A DNA stretch of 5,862 nucleotides from JAAZMA01 sp036720245 (GTDB taxonomy: Bacteria; Bacillota; Clostridia; Tissierellales; Tepidimicrobiaceae), in NCBI GenBank assembly GCA_036720245.1, contig DAIMNI010000096.1, positions 1 through 5,862 of the forward strand, written 5' to 3'. Below are positions 1 through 5,549 of this stretch, one piece after another. Positions within the stretch are counted from its first letter, which is position 1, and each line of letters starts with the position of its first letter. The position numbers were made by a program, and so were the translations under genes. The notes under the pieces were generated by a model. The model made no database searches. It saw only the letters and a list, made by a program, of their open reading frames with translations, and was not told the origin of the DNA.

Positions 1-174
1 AATGACAGCGGCAATGATAGACAGGCTTACACATAAATCATATATTGTAAATATAAATGGTAATTCTTATAGATTAAAAGAGACACAGCTTTGGTTAGAA
101 AAGAAATATTTTTTTTACCCAAGCTAGAGGAATTTTGGATTAAAATATAGGGGAATTTTCACTTGACAAATACA
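1..174 (+). mobile_element. Right end of an IS21-family insertion sequence
   Basis: This segment holds the end of istB followed by about 47 noncoding bases that look like an IS21 right terminus. GGAATTTT occurs twice (129-136 and 152-159), and TTGACAA lies just inside the end, in line with the multiple short terminal repeats of IS21 elements. Read from outside, the end begins TGTATTTGTCAAG, so the element would finish in ...ACA. The boundary is uncertain by about three bases because ACA also belongs to the CRISPR repeat that starts there. The bases beyond the boundary are the 3' part of a CRISPR repeat. The left end and target duplication are outside the window. Confidence 0.65.
2..127 (+). 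CDS. istB: IstB-like ATP-binding protein of an IS21-family element, C-terminal end only
   Basis: The reading frame is open from the window edge to a TAG at 125-127 and gives the last 41 residues of a protein. The fragment carries MIDRLTHKSYIVNINGNSYR, which matches the conserved C-terminal region of IstB helper proteins (xxDRLxHxxxIxxxxGxSYR). IstB is the AAA+ ATPase that works with the IstA transposase to activate IS21-family transposition. The Walker A and B motifs would lie upstream, outside the window. The first ATG (2-4) is internal and not the true start. Position just inside the right end of the element fits the istA-istB order of IS21 elements. The family call rests on this short motif but is quite specific. 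I cannot tell whether the rest of the element is intact. Confidence 0.8.
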   Translation: MTAAMIDRLTHKSYIVNINGNSYRLKETQLWLEKKYFFYPS

Positions 175-320
175 TAGGATGTATTTAAATATCCATTGAG
201 CAGCTAACCCATTAGGTTGTCCTATGTAGAACCAAAACATAGGATGTATTTAAATCAAAATTGGTGTTGTTGTGACATTTTCATTTAAATGTAGAACCTA
301 GGCATAGGATGTGTATTTAT
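172..320 (+). CRISPR. Short CRISPR array remnant, three 30-nt repeats and two spacers, first repeat cut by an IS
   Basis: A motif CATAGGATGT recurs at 173, 238 and 303, exactly 65 bases apart. The complete repeat is 226-255 (30 nt), starting GTAGAACC, then AAAA, then CATAGGATGTATTTAAAT. The first copy keeps only its 3' part (172-190, 19 identical bases), and its 5' part is replaced by the IS21-like end. The last copy (291-320) keeps the first 8 bases and the central CATAGGATGT but has changes in the middle and 3' end. Such decay is typical of the leader-distal repeat. The spacers are 191-225 and 256-290, both 35 nt and unlike each other. The repeat resembles clostridial type I-B repeats ending in ATTTAAAT, which implies + strand transcription and a leader to the left. 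No cas gene is visible. The array is probably a nonfunctional or cut-off remnant. Confidence 0.78.
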
Positions 321-331
321 CAACTTCAAAT

Positions 332-540
332 ATGGCTATATATAATGCACTTCTTAGAGCATCTAATTTATTAGGGCATACCAGTTCCTGCGGTAAAAAA
401 TAGGGCAACTTATAAATGGATCTATAGAAATTGGTAGATACCCTGGCACGGCCACAGTCACAGCCACATTTTTAGTGCCAATTGAGCTATTAAAAAATGC
501 TGGTTTATATAAATTAGTAAAAGAACAATATAGGCTATAA
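332..540 (+). pseudogene. Frameshifted coding relic, unidentified
   Basis: Three consecutive stretches look like coding sequence but lie in three different frames. At 332-377 the reading is MAIYNALLRASNLLG. At 378-437 another frame reads IPVPAVKNRATYKWIYRNW and then stops. At 397-540 the third frame ends in TATVTATFLVPIELLKNAGL and then YKLVKEQYRL before a TAA at 538-540. The pieces join naturally end to end, which suggests one short gene or gene end broken by two frameshifts. There is no convincing ribosome binding site before the ATG at 332. I do not recognise the protein family. A terminator follows directly, as expected for the 3' end of a former gene. It could also be the degraded C-terminus of a longer gene truncated when the array or IS arrived. 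Confidence 0.4.
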
Positions 541-551
541 AATAATCACGG

Positions 552-590
552 AAATACCCACTTTGCCAATAAAATGGGTATTTTCTATTT
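552..590 (+). terminator. Rho-independent terminator after the coding relic
   Basis: AAATACCCA (552-560) pairs with TGGGTATTT (575-583), and the inner TTT/AAA can extend the stem. The right arm runs into TTTTCTATTT on the + strand. It lies 11 bases after the stop of the relic and 80 bases before ung, so it should insulate ung from upstream transcription. Confidence 0.75.
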
Positions 591-638
591 ATCTGGAGAA
601 ACTATGGTGAATAAAAACATAAATTCTGATATTATATA

Positions 639-644
639 TATAAT
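639..644 (+). promoter_or_regulatory. Possible -10 element for ung
   Basis: TATAAT lies 27 bases before the ung start codon in a very AT-rich stretch. No good -35 hexamer sits 16-18 bases upstream and there is no TG extension. A promoter is expected here because a terminator lies immediately upstream, but the exact hexamer is a weak call. Confidence 0.3.
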
Positions 645-671
645 AAAAATTATTATAAAGAGGCGATACAT

Positions 672-1352
672 ATGCAAAAAATTTTTGACAACGACTGGCA
701 GGAGCTACTAGAATCTGAAATGGAAAAAGAATATTATCAAAATCTAAGACAATTTTTAATAAAAGAGTATAGCACTAGAACCATATATCCAGATATGTAC
801 GATATTTTTAACGCTTTACATTTGACAGCTTATAAAGATGTAAAGGCTGTTATCCTTGGGCAGGACCCTTATCATGGGCCCAATCAGGCTTATGGGCTGG
901 CCTTTTCTGTAAAGGAAGGTATAAGGATTCCTCCATCCTTGGTAAATATATATAAGGAACTACATGATGATTTAGGCTGCTATATACCAAATAATGGCTG
1001 TCTAACCAAATGGGCTAAAGAAGGAGTACTATTATTAAATGCCTCCCTGACTGTAAGGGCGGGAGAGGCTAATTCTCATAGTAGAATAGGCTGGGAAATT
1101 TTCACTGATCATATAATAAAATTATTAAATGAAAGAGAAGATCCTATAGTATTTATTCTATGGGGAAACAATGCTAGAAAAAAGAAAGAAATGATAACAA
1201 ATCCTAAACATTATATAATAGAATCAGTTCATCCTAGCCCATTATCAGCTAGTAGGGGCTTTTTCGGTTCAAAACCTTTTTCTAAAACTAATAAGTTTTT
1301 AGAAAGCATAGGCAAGGAACCAATTGATTGGCAAATAGAAAATATAGATTGA
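672..1352 (+). CDS. ung: Uracil-DNA glycosylase, family 1
   Basis: Cytosolic DNA repair enzyme that removes uracil from DNA by cleaving the N-glycosidic bond, the first step of base excision repair. All family-1 hallmarks are present. The water-activating loop GQDPYHGP (63-70) has the catalytic Asp65. The uracil-stacking Phe78 is in GLAFS. LLLNASLTVR (120-129) contains the uracil-reading Asn123. HPSPLSASRGFFG (187-199) contains the catalytic His187 and the minor-groove intercalating Leu191. At 226 residues the protein is full length for the family. The ATG at 672 has a good ribosome binding site (AAAGAGG, 657-663, spacing 8). The gene appears to be transcribed alone: a terminator precedes it, and the next small gene carries its own promoter overlapping the ung stop codon. 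No separate terminator follows ung, so read-through to the shared hairpin at 1519-1560 is likely. No anomalies seen. Confidence 0.98.
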   Translation: MQKIFDNDWQELLESEMEKEYYQNLRQFLIKEYSTRTIYPDMYDIFNALHLTAYKDVKAVILGQDPYHGPNQAYGLAFSVKEGIRIPPSLVNIYKELHDDLGCYIPNNGCLTKWAKEGVLLLNASLTVRAGEANSHSRIGWEIFTDHIIKLLNEREDPIVFILWGNNARKKKEMITNPKHYIIESVHPSPLSASRGFFGSKPFSKTNKFLESIGKEPIDWQIENID

Positions 1353-1376
1353 CACTATACCACCATATAGTATAAT
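1349..1376 (+). promoter_or_regulatory. Consensus sigma-A-type promoter at the 3' end of ung
   Basis: TTGACA (1349-1354) and TATAAT (1371-1376) are both perfect consensus hexamers with a 16-base spacer. The -35 box overlaps the ung stop codon TGA (1350-1352). Transcription would start near 1383, about 20 bases before the small gene at 1404. It is the best match to a vegetative promoter in the window, which argues that the short downstream gene is real. Confidence 0.75.
1354..1371. promoter_or_regulatory. Operator-like inverted repeat inside the promoter spacer
   Basis: ACTATA (1354-1359) and TATAGT (1366-1371) form a perfect inverted repeat with a 6-base centre. It fills the space between the -35 and -10 boxes, where a dimeric repressor would block RNA polymerase. 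No regulator is encoded nearby and I cannot name one. In AT-rich DNA a 6-base arm can arise by chance, so the repressor-site reading is inference. Confidence 0.35.
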
Positions 1377-1403
1377 AGCATAAAAATGGTAAGGAAGACT
1401 GAA

Positions 1404-1523
1404 ATGAATACTTTCTTATATAATATATATGATTTAGGTGATACTAAAGTATATTATAAAAGAGAATTTAAAGGCATAGAAGAGAAAATTAGGATCAAAT
1501 TAGATAGATATACCATAATATAA
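1404..1523 (+). CDS. Small hypothetical protein, 39 residues
   Basis: The frame runs from ATG at 1404 to TAA at 1521-1523. The product is 39 residues, starts MNTFLYNIYDLGDTKVYYKR and ends IRIKLDRYTII. It is rich in Lys, Arg, Tyr and Ile, with a central stretch FKGIEEKIRIK that looks amphipathic. There is no membrane segment or signal peptide. It has the full set of gene signals: a perfect-consensus promoter (1349-1376), AAGGAAG (1391-1397) six bases before the ATG, and a terminator whose left arm overlaps its stop codon. I do not recognise a family. It may be a genuine small protein or the N-terminus of a once longer gene. The strong expression signals favour a transcribed unit, but coding is not proven at this length. 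Confidence 0.5.
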   Translation: MNTFLYNIYDLGDTKVYYKREFKGIEEKIRIKLDRYTII

Positions 1524-1560
1524 AGCCCCTAGATTTAGCACCTAAGGGCTTTATATTTTA
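1519..1560. terminator. Shared terminator between converging genes
   Basis: TATAAAGCCC (1519-1528) pairs with GGGCTTTATA (1546-1555) as a perfect 10-bp stem, and TAG/CTA pairing (1530-1532 with 1542-1544) extends it inward. On the + strand the right arm is followed by TTTTA. On the - strand the tail is only weakly T-rich. The hairpin sits between the stop codons of the small + gene (1521-1523, inside the left arm) and the - strand phosphatase gene (1558-1560). It can therefore serve both directions, most convincingly the + strand. Confidence 0.85.
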
Positions 1561-3174
1561 TGCTGCATTTGGCAATTCAGCTATAATGTCTTGGGAAAGC
1601 TTATCTTTTAATAGTTTTACTTCTTCCTTAGTTAAACCAATGCCAATTAAATAATCTTCTGCAGCTTTTTCTAAATTCACTTCTGAAAGATCTGCATCTT
1701 TAGATAGATTTGCAATACTTCTAAGAGATGTTAGGATATTGCTTTCTGCAATACTTTCGTATTGTTCAGAACCATATTCTACATTATAGTAATTTACAAA
1801 GGAAAGCATATAGTCTTCTTTAATTTCTTCTGGTGTAGCTCCCATTAGGGCTTCAAGTAATCCTGCTACAAATCCTGCACGATCTTTACCTTCTGTACAA
1901 TGTACAAGATAGGGCCCTTCGCTATCTATCATAAACTTTAATCCTTCTTTAAGTTTAGTTTTAAAATCGTCTGATTGGAAATCCACACCCATATCTAATA
2001 AAATTACATTGCCATTTTCATAAAGCGTCTTATAATATGGGGAGTTAAAATCTTCAGCTTCTATATAGCCTTTTATTTCCTCCTCACTGTCTGCTAGATT
2101 AACAACTGCTTTTATACCTACTTCCTTGATTAATTCATCGGAATATGCTGCTCTTTCCAATTCATTATTAATAGGACTGCTACTTCTATAATATACTCCT
2201 TTTCCCATATTGCCTATTTGGGCATTTCTAAAATTAGCAAAAACCTCATCAGTAGAATAATCCTCTCGATTATTAGTACGTTTTAATTGTCGAATTTCCC
2301 ACTCTGTACGGTAGCCTGTTTTTTCTTTTATTTGGATTTCTACCTTATCTCCTTCTTTTACATTATAGGTGGTGGAGAAATTACCCATATTAATAGCTAC
2401 AATAATATGGTTGGCACCAATACCTCGTGGAGCACGTACTATTTCACTTCCTGTATCTACATCACTATATCCTGTTCCAAAAGGGGCTTCAATTTCCTGA
2501 TCATTTATTTTAACTGTTAAAACATCTCCAAATTCAAATCCTGCATTTAACAAATTTTGTGTAAGTAAGTTTAAAGTAATATTACCATATTTATCAACTA
2601 ATTTCACAGTGCCAGTTGTATCTTTATTAAAGAAATTAGATAAATAATAATGTATTTTTGCAAGTTCTGCTCTTTTTGCATTGGTGTTCAGGTCTAAATT
2701 ATTACCTTTACCCTCGACAATTCCTGAGCCAACTAAATATTTAATAATTGGCATATCCTTTTCGCTAACTTCATCTAAATCTAAATAATCTTCTAATTTA
2801 CTATCTTCTGCAGTAATCTCTTTATAATGCATATAGTTATATAGGGTTTCAAACATTTCTAAACGAGTAACTTTTTCTTCAGCTTTAAAATCTTCCTCTT
2901 TATATAGTCCTATTTCTTTACTCCAATCTAAAACTTCGTCTAATTCCCCTAATCCTTTTTCAATAGCATAAAAGGATTGATATAAAGTGAAACGTGAAAC
3001 TTCATCATTTGGTCTAAATTCTTTCCCTAGGTTTTCCATAATTTCATTATCGATTACATATTTTGCAGCATCTGTATACCATTTTCCCTCTTCAGCCCAT
3101 GTATCTAAACTAATAAAAGAAAAAGTAAAAATAAAAGCTAGAAACAAGGACATTAATTTAAATCTTTTATTCAT
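1558..3174 (-). CDS. Secreted SLH-anchored protein with a Cys-based (tyrosine-type) phosphatase domain
   Basis: 538 residues, predicted to be exported and held on the cell wall. Residues 1-27 are a signal peptide (MNKR, hydrophobic core 8-22, cleavage likely after TWA). Residues about 30-182 hold three S-layer-homology-like repeats with the motif sites SRFT (60-63), TRLE (103-106) and KRAE (167-170), so it probably binds secondary wall polymer. Residues about 187-282 (GTVKLVDKYGNIT, GTGYSDVDTG, INMGNFS) resemble the C-terminal beta-barrel of SAM hydroxide adenosyltransferases. This match is from memory of the pattern. Residues about 312-480 resemble Y_phosphatase3: NFRNA (314-318), GVYYRSSSP and the P-loop HCTEGKDRAGF with Cys426 and Arg432. 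The expected reaction is phosphate-ester hydrolysis via a phosphocysteine; the substrate is unknown. The start is set by a strong AGGGGG ribosome site 8 bases upstream and by the signal peptide. It lies 62 bases after the DUF4438-type gene and has its own possible promoter. Confidence 0.85.
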   Translation of the reverse strand: MNKRFKLMSLFLAFIFTFSFISLDTWAEEGKWYTDAAKYVIDNEIMENLGKEFRPNDEVSRFTLYQSFYAIEKGLGELDEVLDWSKEIGLYKEEDFKAEEKVTRLEMFETLYNYMHYKEITAEDSKLEDYLDLDEVSEKDMPIIKYLVGSGIVEGKGNNLDLNTNAKRAELAKIHYYLSNFFNKDTTGTVKLVDKYGNITLNLLTQNLLNAGFEFGDVLTVKINDQEIEAPFGTGYSDVDTGSEIVRAPRGIGANHIIVAINMGNFSTTYNVKEGDKVEIQIKEKTGYRTEWEIRQLKRTNNREDYSTDEVFANFRNAQIGNMGKGVYYRSSSPINNELERAAYSDELIKEVGIKAVVNLADSEEEIKGYIEAEDFNSPYYKTLYENGNVILLDMGVDFQSDDFKTKLKEGLKFMIDSEGPYLVHCTEGKDRAGFVAGLLEALMGATPEEIKEDYMLSFVNYYNVEYGSEQYESIAESNILTSLRSIANLSKDADLSEVNLEKAAEDYLIGIGLTKEEVKLLKDKLSQDIIAELPNAA

Positions 3175-3219
3175 TTTAAATTCCCCCTTCGTTTATTTTA
3201 ATAAATTCTACTTAAAACC

Positions 3220-3228
3220 ATTATATCA
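3220..3228 (-). promoter_or_regulatory. Extended -10 promoter for the SLH-phosphatase gene
   Basis: Read on the minus strand the site is TGATATAAT, a perfect -10 hexamer with the TGn extension, about 45 bases before the start codon. No good -35 hexamer is seen, as is common for extended -10 promoters. It lies in the 62-base gap after the upstream gene. No terminator is visible in that gap, so the phosphatase gene may also receive read-through. Confidence 0.45.
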
Positions 3229-3236
3229 TGATTATT

Positions 3237-4103
3237 TTATCTAACTTCTAAATAATTAGCTATATTAGCATTTTCATCTATTATTCCCTTAATTTTAGAA
3301 GTTTTACAACTAAGTAATCCAGTAACTCCTGGGCCATGGCCAGATTTTACGCAATTGCTATGGATAATTACTCCAATAGTTACAGACCCTTTTAGAAATT
3401 GACGGCCATAAGTATTGTCGCAGTCTTTAAGTAGAACAATATCTCCAAAACGAAGCTTGTCTATGCCATATTTTTTTACTTCTTCTTCATCCCCTGTTGT
3501 TATATCATAATCTCCAGAAAGGCTAGTTGAACTACCAATACCTGAGCCCATTAAATGTGCAGGGATTTCTGTAACTACTGGCACTTCTAATTCTCCATTT
3601 TCATTTTCTACAATTCCCATTTTTTCAAACAAATCTGGGTCTAGATTCATTACTAAAACATCTTTGTGGCCTTCAATTTCTAGGCCTTGTCCATGGGCTT
3701 TGACTAAAATTTTATCATCTATAGCCATGTTTTCTAAATCTTCCTTTGGGAAATATACCAGCACATGCTCAATGCCGCCATGAGTACCTGTTACATAACC
3801 TTTAGCACCTTTAGCATCCCCTGAAATTACTTTAGCTTCATTTCCTACGCAAGATAGTACCATTAATGCTTTGTTTTCAGCTTGTTCTTCATTTCTCATA
3901 CTAACTCCTGGCTCCACATGGTCCCCGACTAAATCCATACAAGAATCTCCGATTTGATAATTGTATGTAATTCCACCAGTACCATGTAAAATCATAGGTC
4001 TTCCATCATTACTAATCTTATAAGGATTACCCCCCATAATAGGACTATGGATTTTACCTTGCACTGATTGCATTACTAACTTTTCCTTATTAGTTTTTAA
4101 CAT
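3237..4103 (-). CDS. DUF4438-type conserved protein of unknown function
   Basis: 288 residues, no signal peptide or membrane segment, so probably cytosolic. The sequence looks like the DUF4438 family (typified by Thermotoga maritima TM1086). This is a recognition from overall pattern and should be confirmed by a profile search. Visible conserved-looking stretches are PIMGGNPYKI (21-30), HGTGGITYNYQIGDSCMDL (40-58), GAKGYVTGTHGG (99-110), EIPAHLMGSGIGSS (179-192), DIVLLKDCDNTYGR (221-234) and HSNCVKSGHGPGVTGLLSC (248-266). They are rich in Gly, His and Cys, as in a folded core or ligand site, but no known catalytic motif is evident. The length fits a complete protein. The ATG is fixed by a perfect AGGAGG (4111-4116) with a 7-base spacer. 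It is divergent from rlmCD and is the promoter-proximal gene of a possible two-gene minus-strand unit. I assign no biochemical role. Confidence 0.75.
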   Translation of the reverse strand: MLKTNKEKLVMQSVQGKIHSPIMGGNPYKISNDGRPMILHGTGGITYNYQIGDSCMDLVGDHVEPGVSMRNEEQAENKALMVLSCVGNEAKVISGDAKGAKGYVTGTHGGIEHVLVYFPKEDLENMAIDDKILVKAHGQGLEIEGHKDVLVMNLDPDLFEKMGIVENENGELEVPVVTEIPAHLMGSGIGSSTSLSGDYDITTGDEEEVKKYGIDKLRFGDIVLLKDCDNTYGRQFLKGSVTIGVIIHSNCVKSGHGPGVTGLLSCKTSKIKGIIDENANIANYLEVR

Positions 4104-4123
4104 AAAACCGCCTCCTTATTTCA

Positions 4124-4132
4124 ATTATATCA
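4124..4132 (-). promoter_or_regulatory. Extended -10 promoter for the DUF4438-type gene
   Basis: On the minus strand this reads TGATATAAT, identical to the site before the SLH-phosphatase gene, about 20 bases before the start codon. That gives a very short leader, with transcription starting just ahead of the ribosome site. No convincing -35 box was found. It is back-to-back with the rlmCD promoter. Confidence 0.5.
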
Positions 4133-4152
4133 TATTATTTTCCTATGAATAC

Positions 4153-4161
4153 TGGTATAAT
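4153..4161 (+). promoter_or_regulatory. Extended -10 promoter for rlmCD
   Basis: TGGTATAAT is a perfect -10 hexamer with a TGn extension. It ends 21 bases before the start codon and just ahead of the AAGGAG ribosome site. The -35 region is poor. Its start is only about 20 bases from the divergent minus-strand -10, so the two promoters could compete or be co-regulated. Confidence 0.5.
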
Positions 4162-4182
4162 ATTTTAAAAGGAGTTGAGTAT

Positions 4183-5547
4183 ATGGCAAGAAAAAAGAAA
4201 ATAATTGAAATGGAAATAAAAGATACTATCTTTCCAAATAAATCTATTGGTGAACACGAAGGAAATACAGTTATATGTAAAGGTGGCATAAAAGGGCAGA
4301 TGGTAAAGGTCCTATTAAATAGAAGAAAAGGAAATTATATTGAGGGAAGAATATTAGAAACTATAGAGAATTCCCCTTTAGAAACAGAAATAGGATGCAC
4401 CCATCAAGGCGAATGTGGAGGTTGTATTTATCAAAAACTTAGCTATGAAAAGGAACTAAAATATAAGGAAGAACAGGTTTTAGACCTATTTCAAGAGGCT
4501 GGGATTAGTGATTTTAATTATTTAGGAATAGAAGGAAGCCCAAATGCTATAGGCTATAGAAATAAAATGGAATATACTTTTGGGGATGAAAGAAAGGATG
4601 GTCCCCTATCACTAGGGCTTAATAAAAAAGGTAGATTCTATGAAGTAGTAGAAATTCCAGAATGTAATATAGCAGATAGTGATTTTACTATTATATCTCA
4701 AAGGGTGTTAGGGTATTTTAGGGAATTAGGTATTCCTCAATATAATAAGAGAAAACACGAAGGGGTATTAAGGCATTTAGTAATTAGAAAAGCCTTATCA
4801 ACTGGTGAAATATTAGTAAATCTAGTTACCAGTTCTCAGGGGACAATTGATATTGATGAATTTAAAGGCATCCTTCTTCAATGCAACGAAATCCAAGGAG
4901 AAATTGTAGGTATATTTCACACAATAAATGATAGTTTATCAGATGTAGTAATTGCTGAGGATTTGAAATTAATATATGGAAGAGATTATGTAGTAGAGGA
5001 AATACTAGGATTAAAATTTAAAATATCCCCATTTTCATTTTTCCAAACCAATACTTTTGGTGCAGAAAAACTGTATTCTATAGTAAGGGAATTTGTGGGA
5101 GATGAGAAAGGTATAGTATTTGACCTATATTCAGGCACTGGAACTATAGCTCAAATGTTATCCCCTAACTGTAAAAAAGTAATAGGCATAGAAATAGTAG
5201 AGGAAGCAGTAGAAAAGGCTAAGGAAAATGCTAAATTAAACAAACTTGATAATATGGAATTTATTGCTGGGGATGTGCTAAAGGCAGTAGATTCTTTAGA
5301 TGAAAAACCAGATTTGATAATAATAGACCCACCAAGAGATGGAATTCACCCAAAGGCTATAAATAAAATAATAGATTTTAATCCTGAAAATTTTATATAT
5401 GTATCCTGTAATCCTGTAACCTTAGTAAGGGATTTGAAGGTATTTAGGGAAAAAGGATATAGGCTAGATAAGGTGAAGTTAATGGATATGTTTCCTAGGA
5501 CTAGGCATGTGGAGTGCATAGCGTTGATACAAAGAGAAATTATGTAG
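4183..5547 (+). CDS. rlmCD: 23S rRNA (uracil-5-)-methyltransferase, RlmD/RlmCD type (TrmA/RumA family)
   Basis: SAM-dependent, iron-sulfur-containing RNA m5U methyltransferase. In Gram-positive bacteria a single enzyme, RlmCD, methylates U747 and U1939 of 23S rRNA (E. coli numbering). The specificity here is inferred. Residues about 10-65 form a TRAM-like RNA-binding domain. The four cluster cysteines are Cys72, Cys78, Cys81 (C-x5-C-x2-C) and Cys161. The SAM-binding part has FFQTN (286-290), FDLYSGTGT (313-321), GIEIVEEAVEKAKENA (335-350) and IDPPRDG (381-387). The nucleophile is Cys409 in SCNP, and the general base is probably Glu444 in RHVECIALI. At 454 residues it is full length. AAGGAG (4169-4174) is 8 bases before the ATG. 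It is transcribed alone, away from the DUF4438-type gene, with the nearest good terminator at 5700-5731. The main alternative is a paralogue of different site specificity, which sequence alone cannot exclude. Confidence 0.93.
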   Translation: MARKKKIIEMEIKDTIFPNKSIGEHEGNTVICKGGIKGQMVKVLLNRRKGNYIEGRILETIENSPLETEIGCTHQGECGGCIYQKLSYEKELKYKEEQVLDLFQEAGISDFNYLGIEGSPNAIGYRNKMEYTFGDERKDGPLSLGLNKKGRFYEVVEIPECNIADSDFTIISQRVLGYFRELGIPQYNKRKHEGVLRHLVIRKALSTGEILVNLVTSSQGTIDIDEFKGILLQCNEIQGEIVGIFHTINDSLSDVVIAEDLKLIYGRDYVVEEILGLKFKISPFSFFQTNTFGAEKLYSIVREFVGDEKGIVFDLYSGTGTIAQMLSPNCKKVIGIEIVEEAVEKAKENAKLNKLDNMEFIAGDVLKAVDSLDEKPDLIIIDPPRDGIHPKAINKIIDFNPENFIYVSCNPVTLVRDLKVFREKGYRLDKVKLMDMFPRTRHVECIALIQREIM

Positions 5548-5549
5548 AA

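Noticed and set aside
221..243. CCTATG at the end of spacer 1 facing CATAGG in repeat 2 as a regulatory hairpin
   Set aside because: The 6-base complementarity is not present for the other spacer, lacks a T run, and is most likely chance within the spacer.
591..671. A riboswitch or structured leader before ung
   Set aside because: The 80 bases are almost pure A/T with no conserved-looking stem set. A plain promoter and ribosome site account for them.
1354..1371. The inverted repeat after ung as an ung terminator
   Set aside because: The arms are only six A/T-dominated pairs, no T run follows, and they lie between perfect -35 and -10 boxes. An operator or chance dyad fits better.
2287..2520. 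A 77-codon open frame on the + strand opposite the phosphatase gene
   Set aside because: It lies wholly antisense to a gene with clear domains, has no ribosome binding site, and its Tyr/Phe-rich translation is typical of a shadow frame.
2987..3244. An 85-codon + strand frame across the phosphatase start
   Set aside because: It is antisense to the signal peptide and SLH coding region, lacks start signals, and its sequence is explained by the opposite-strand gene.
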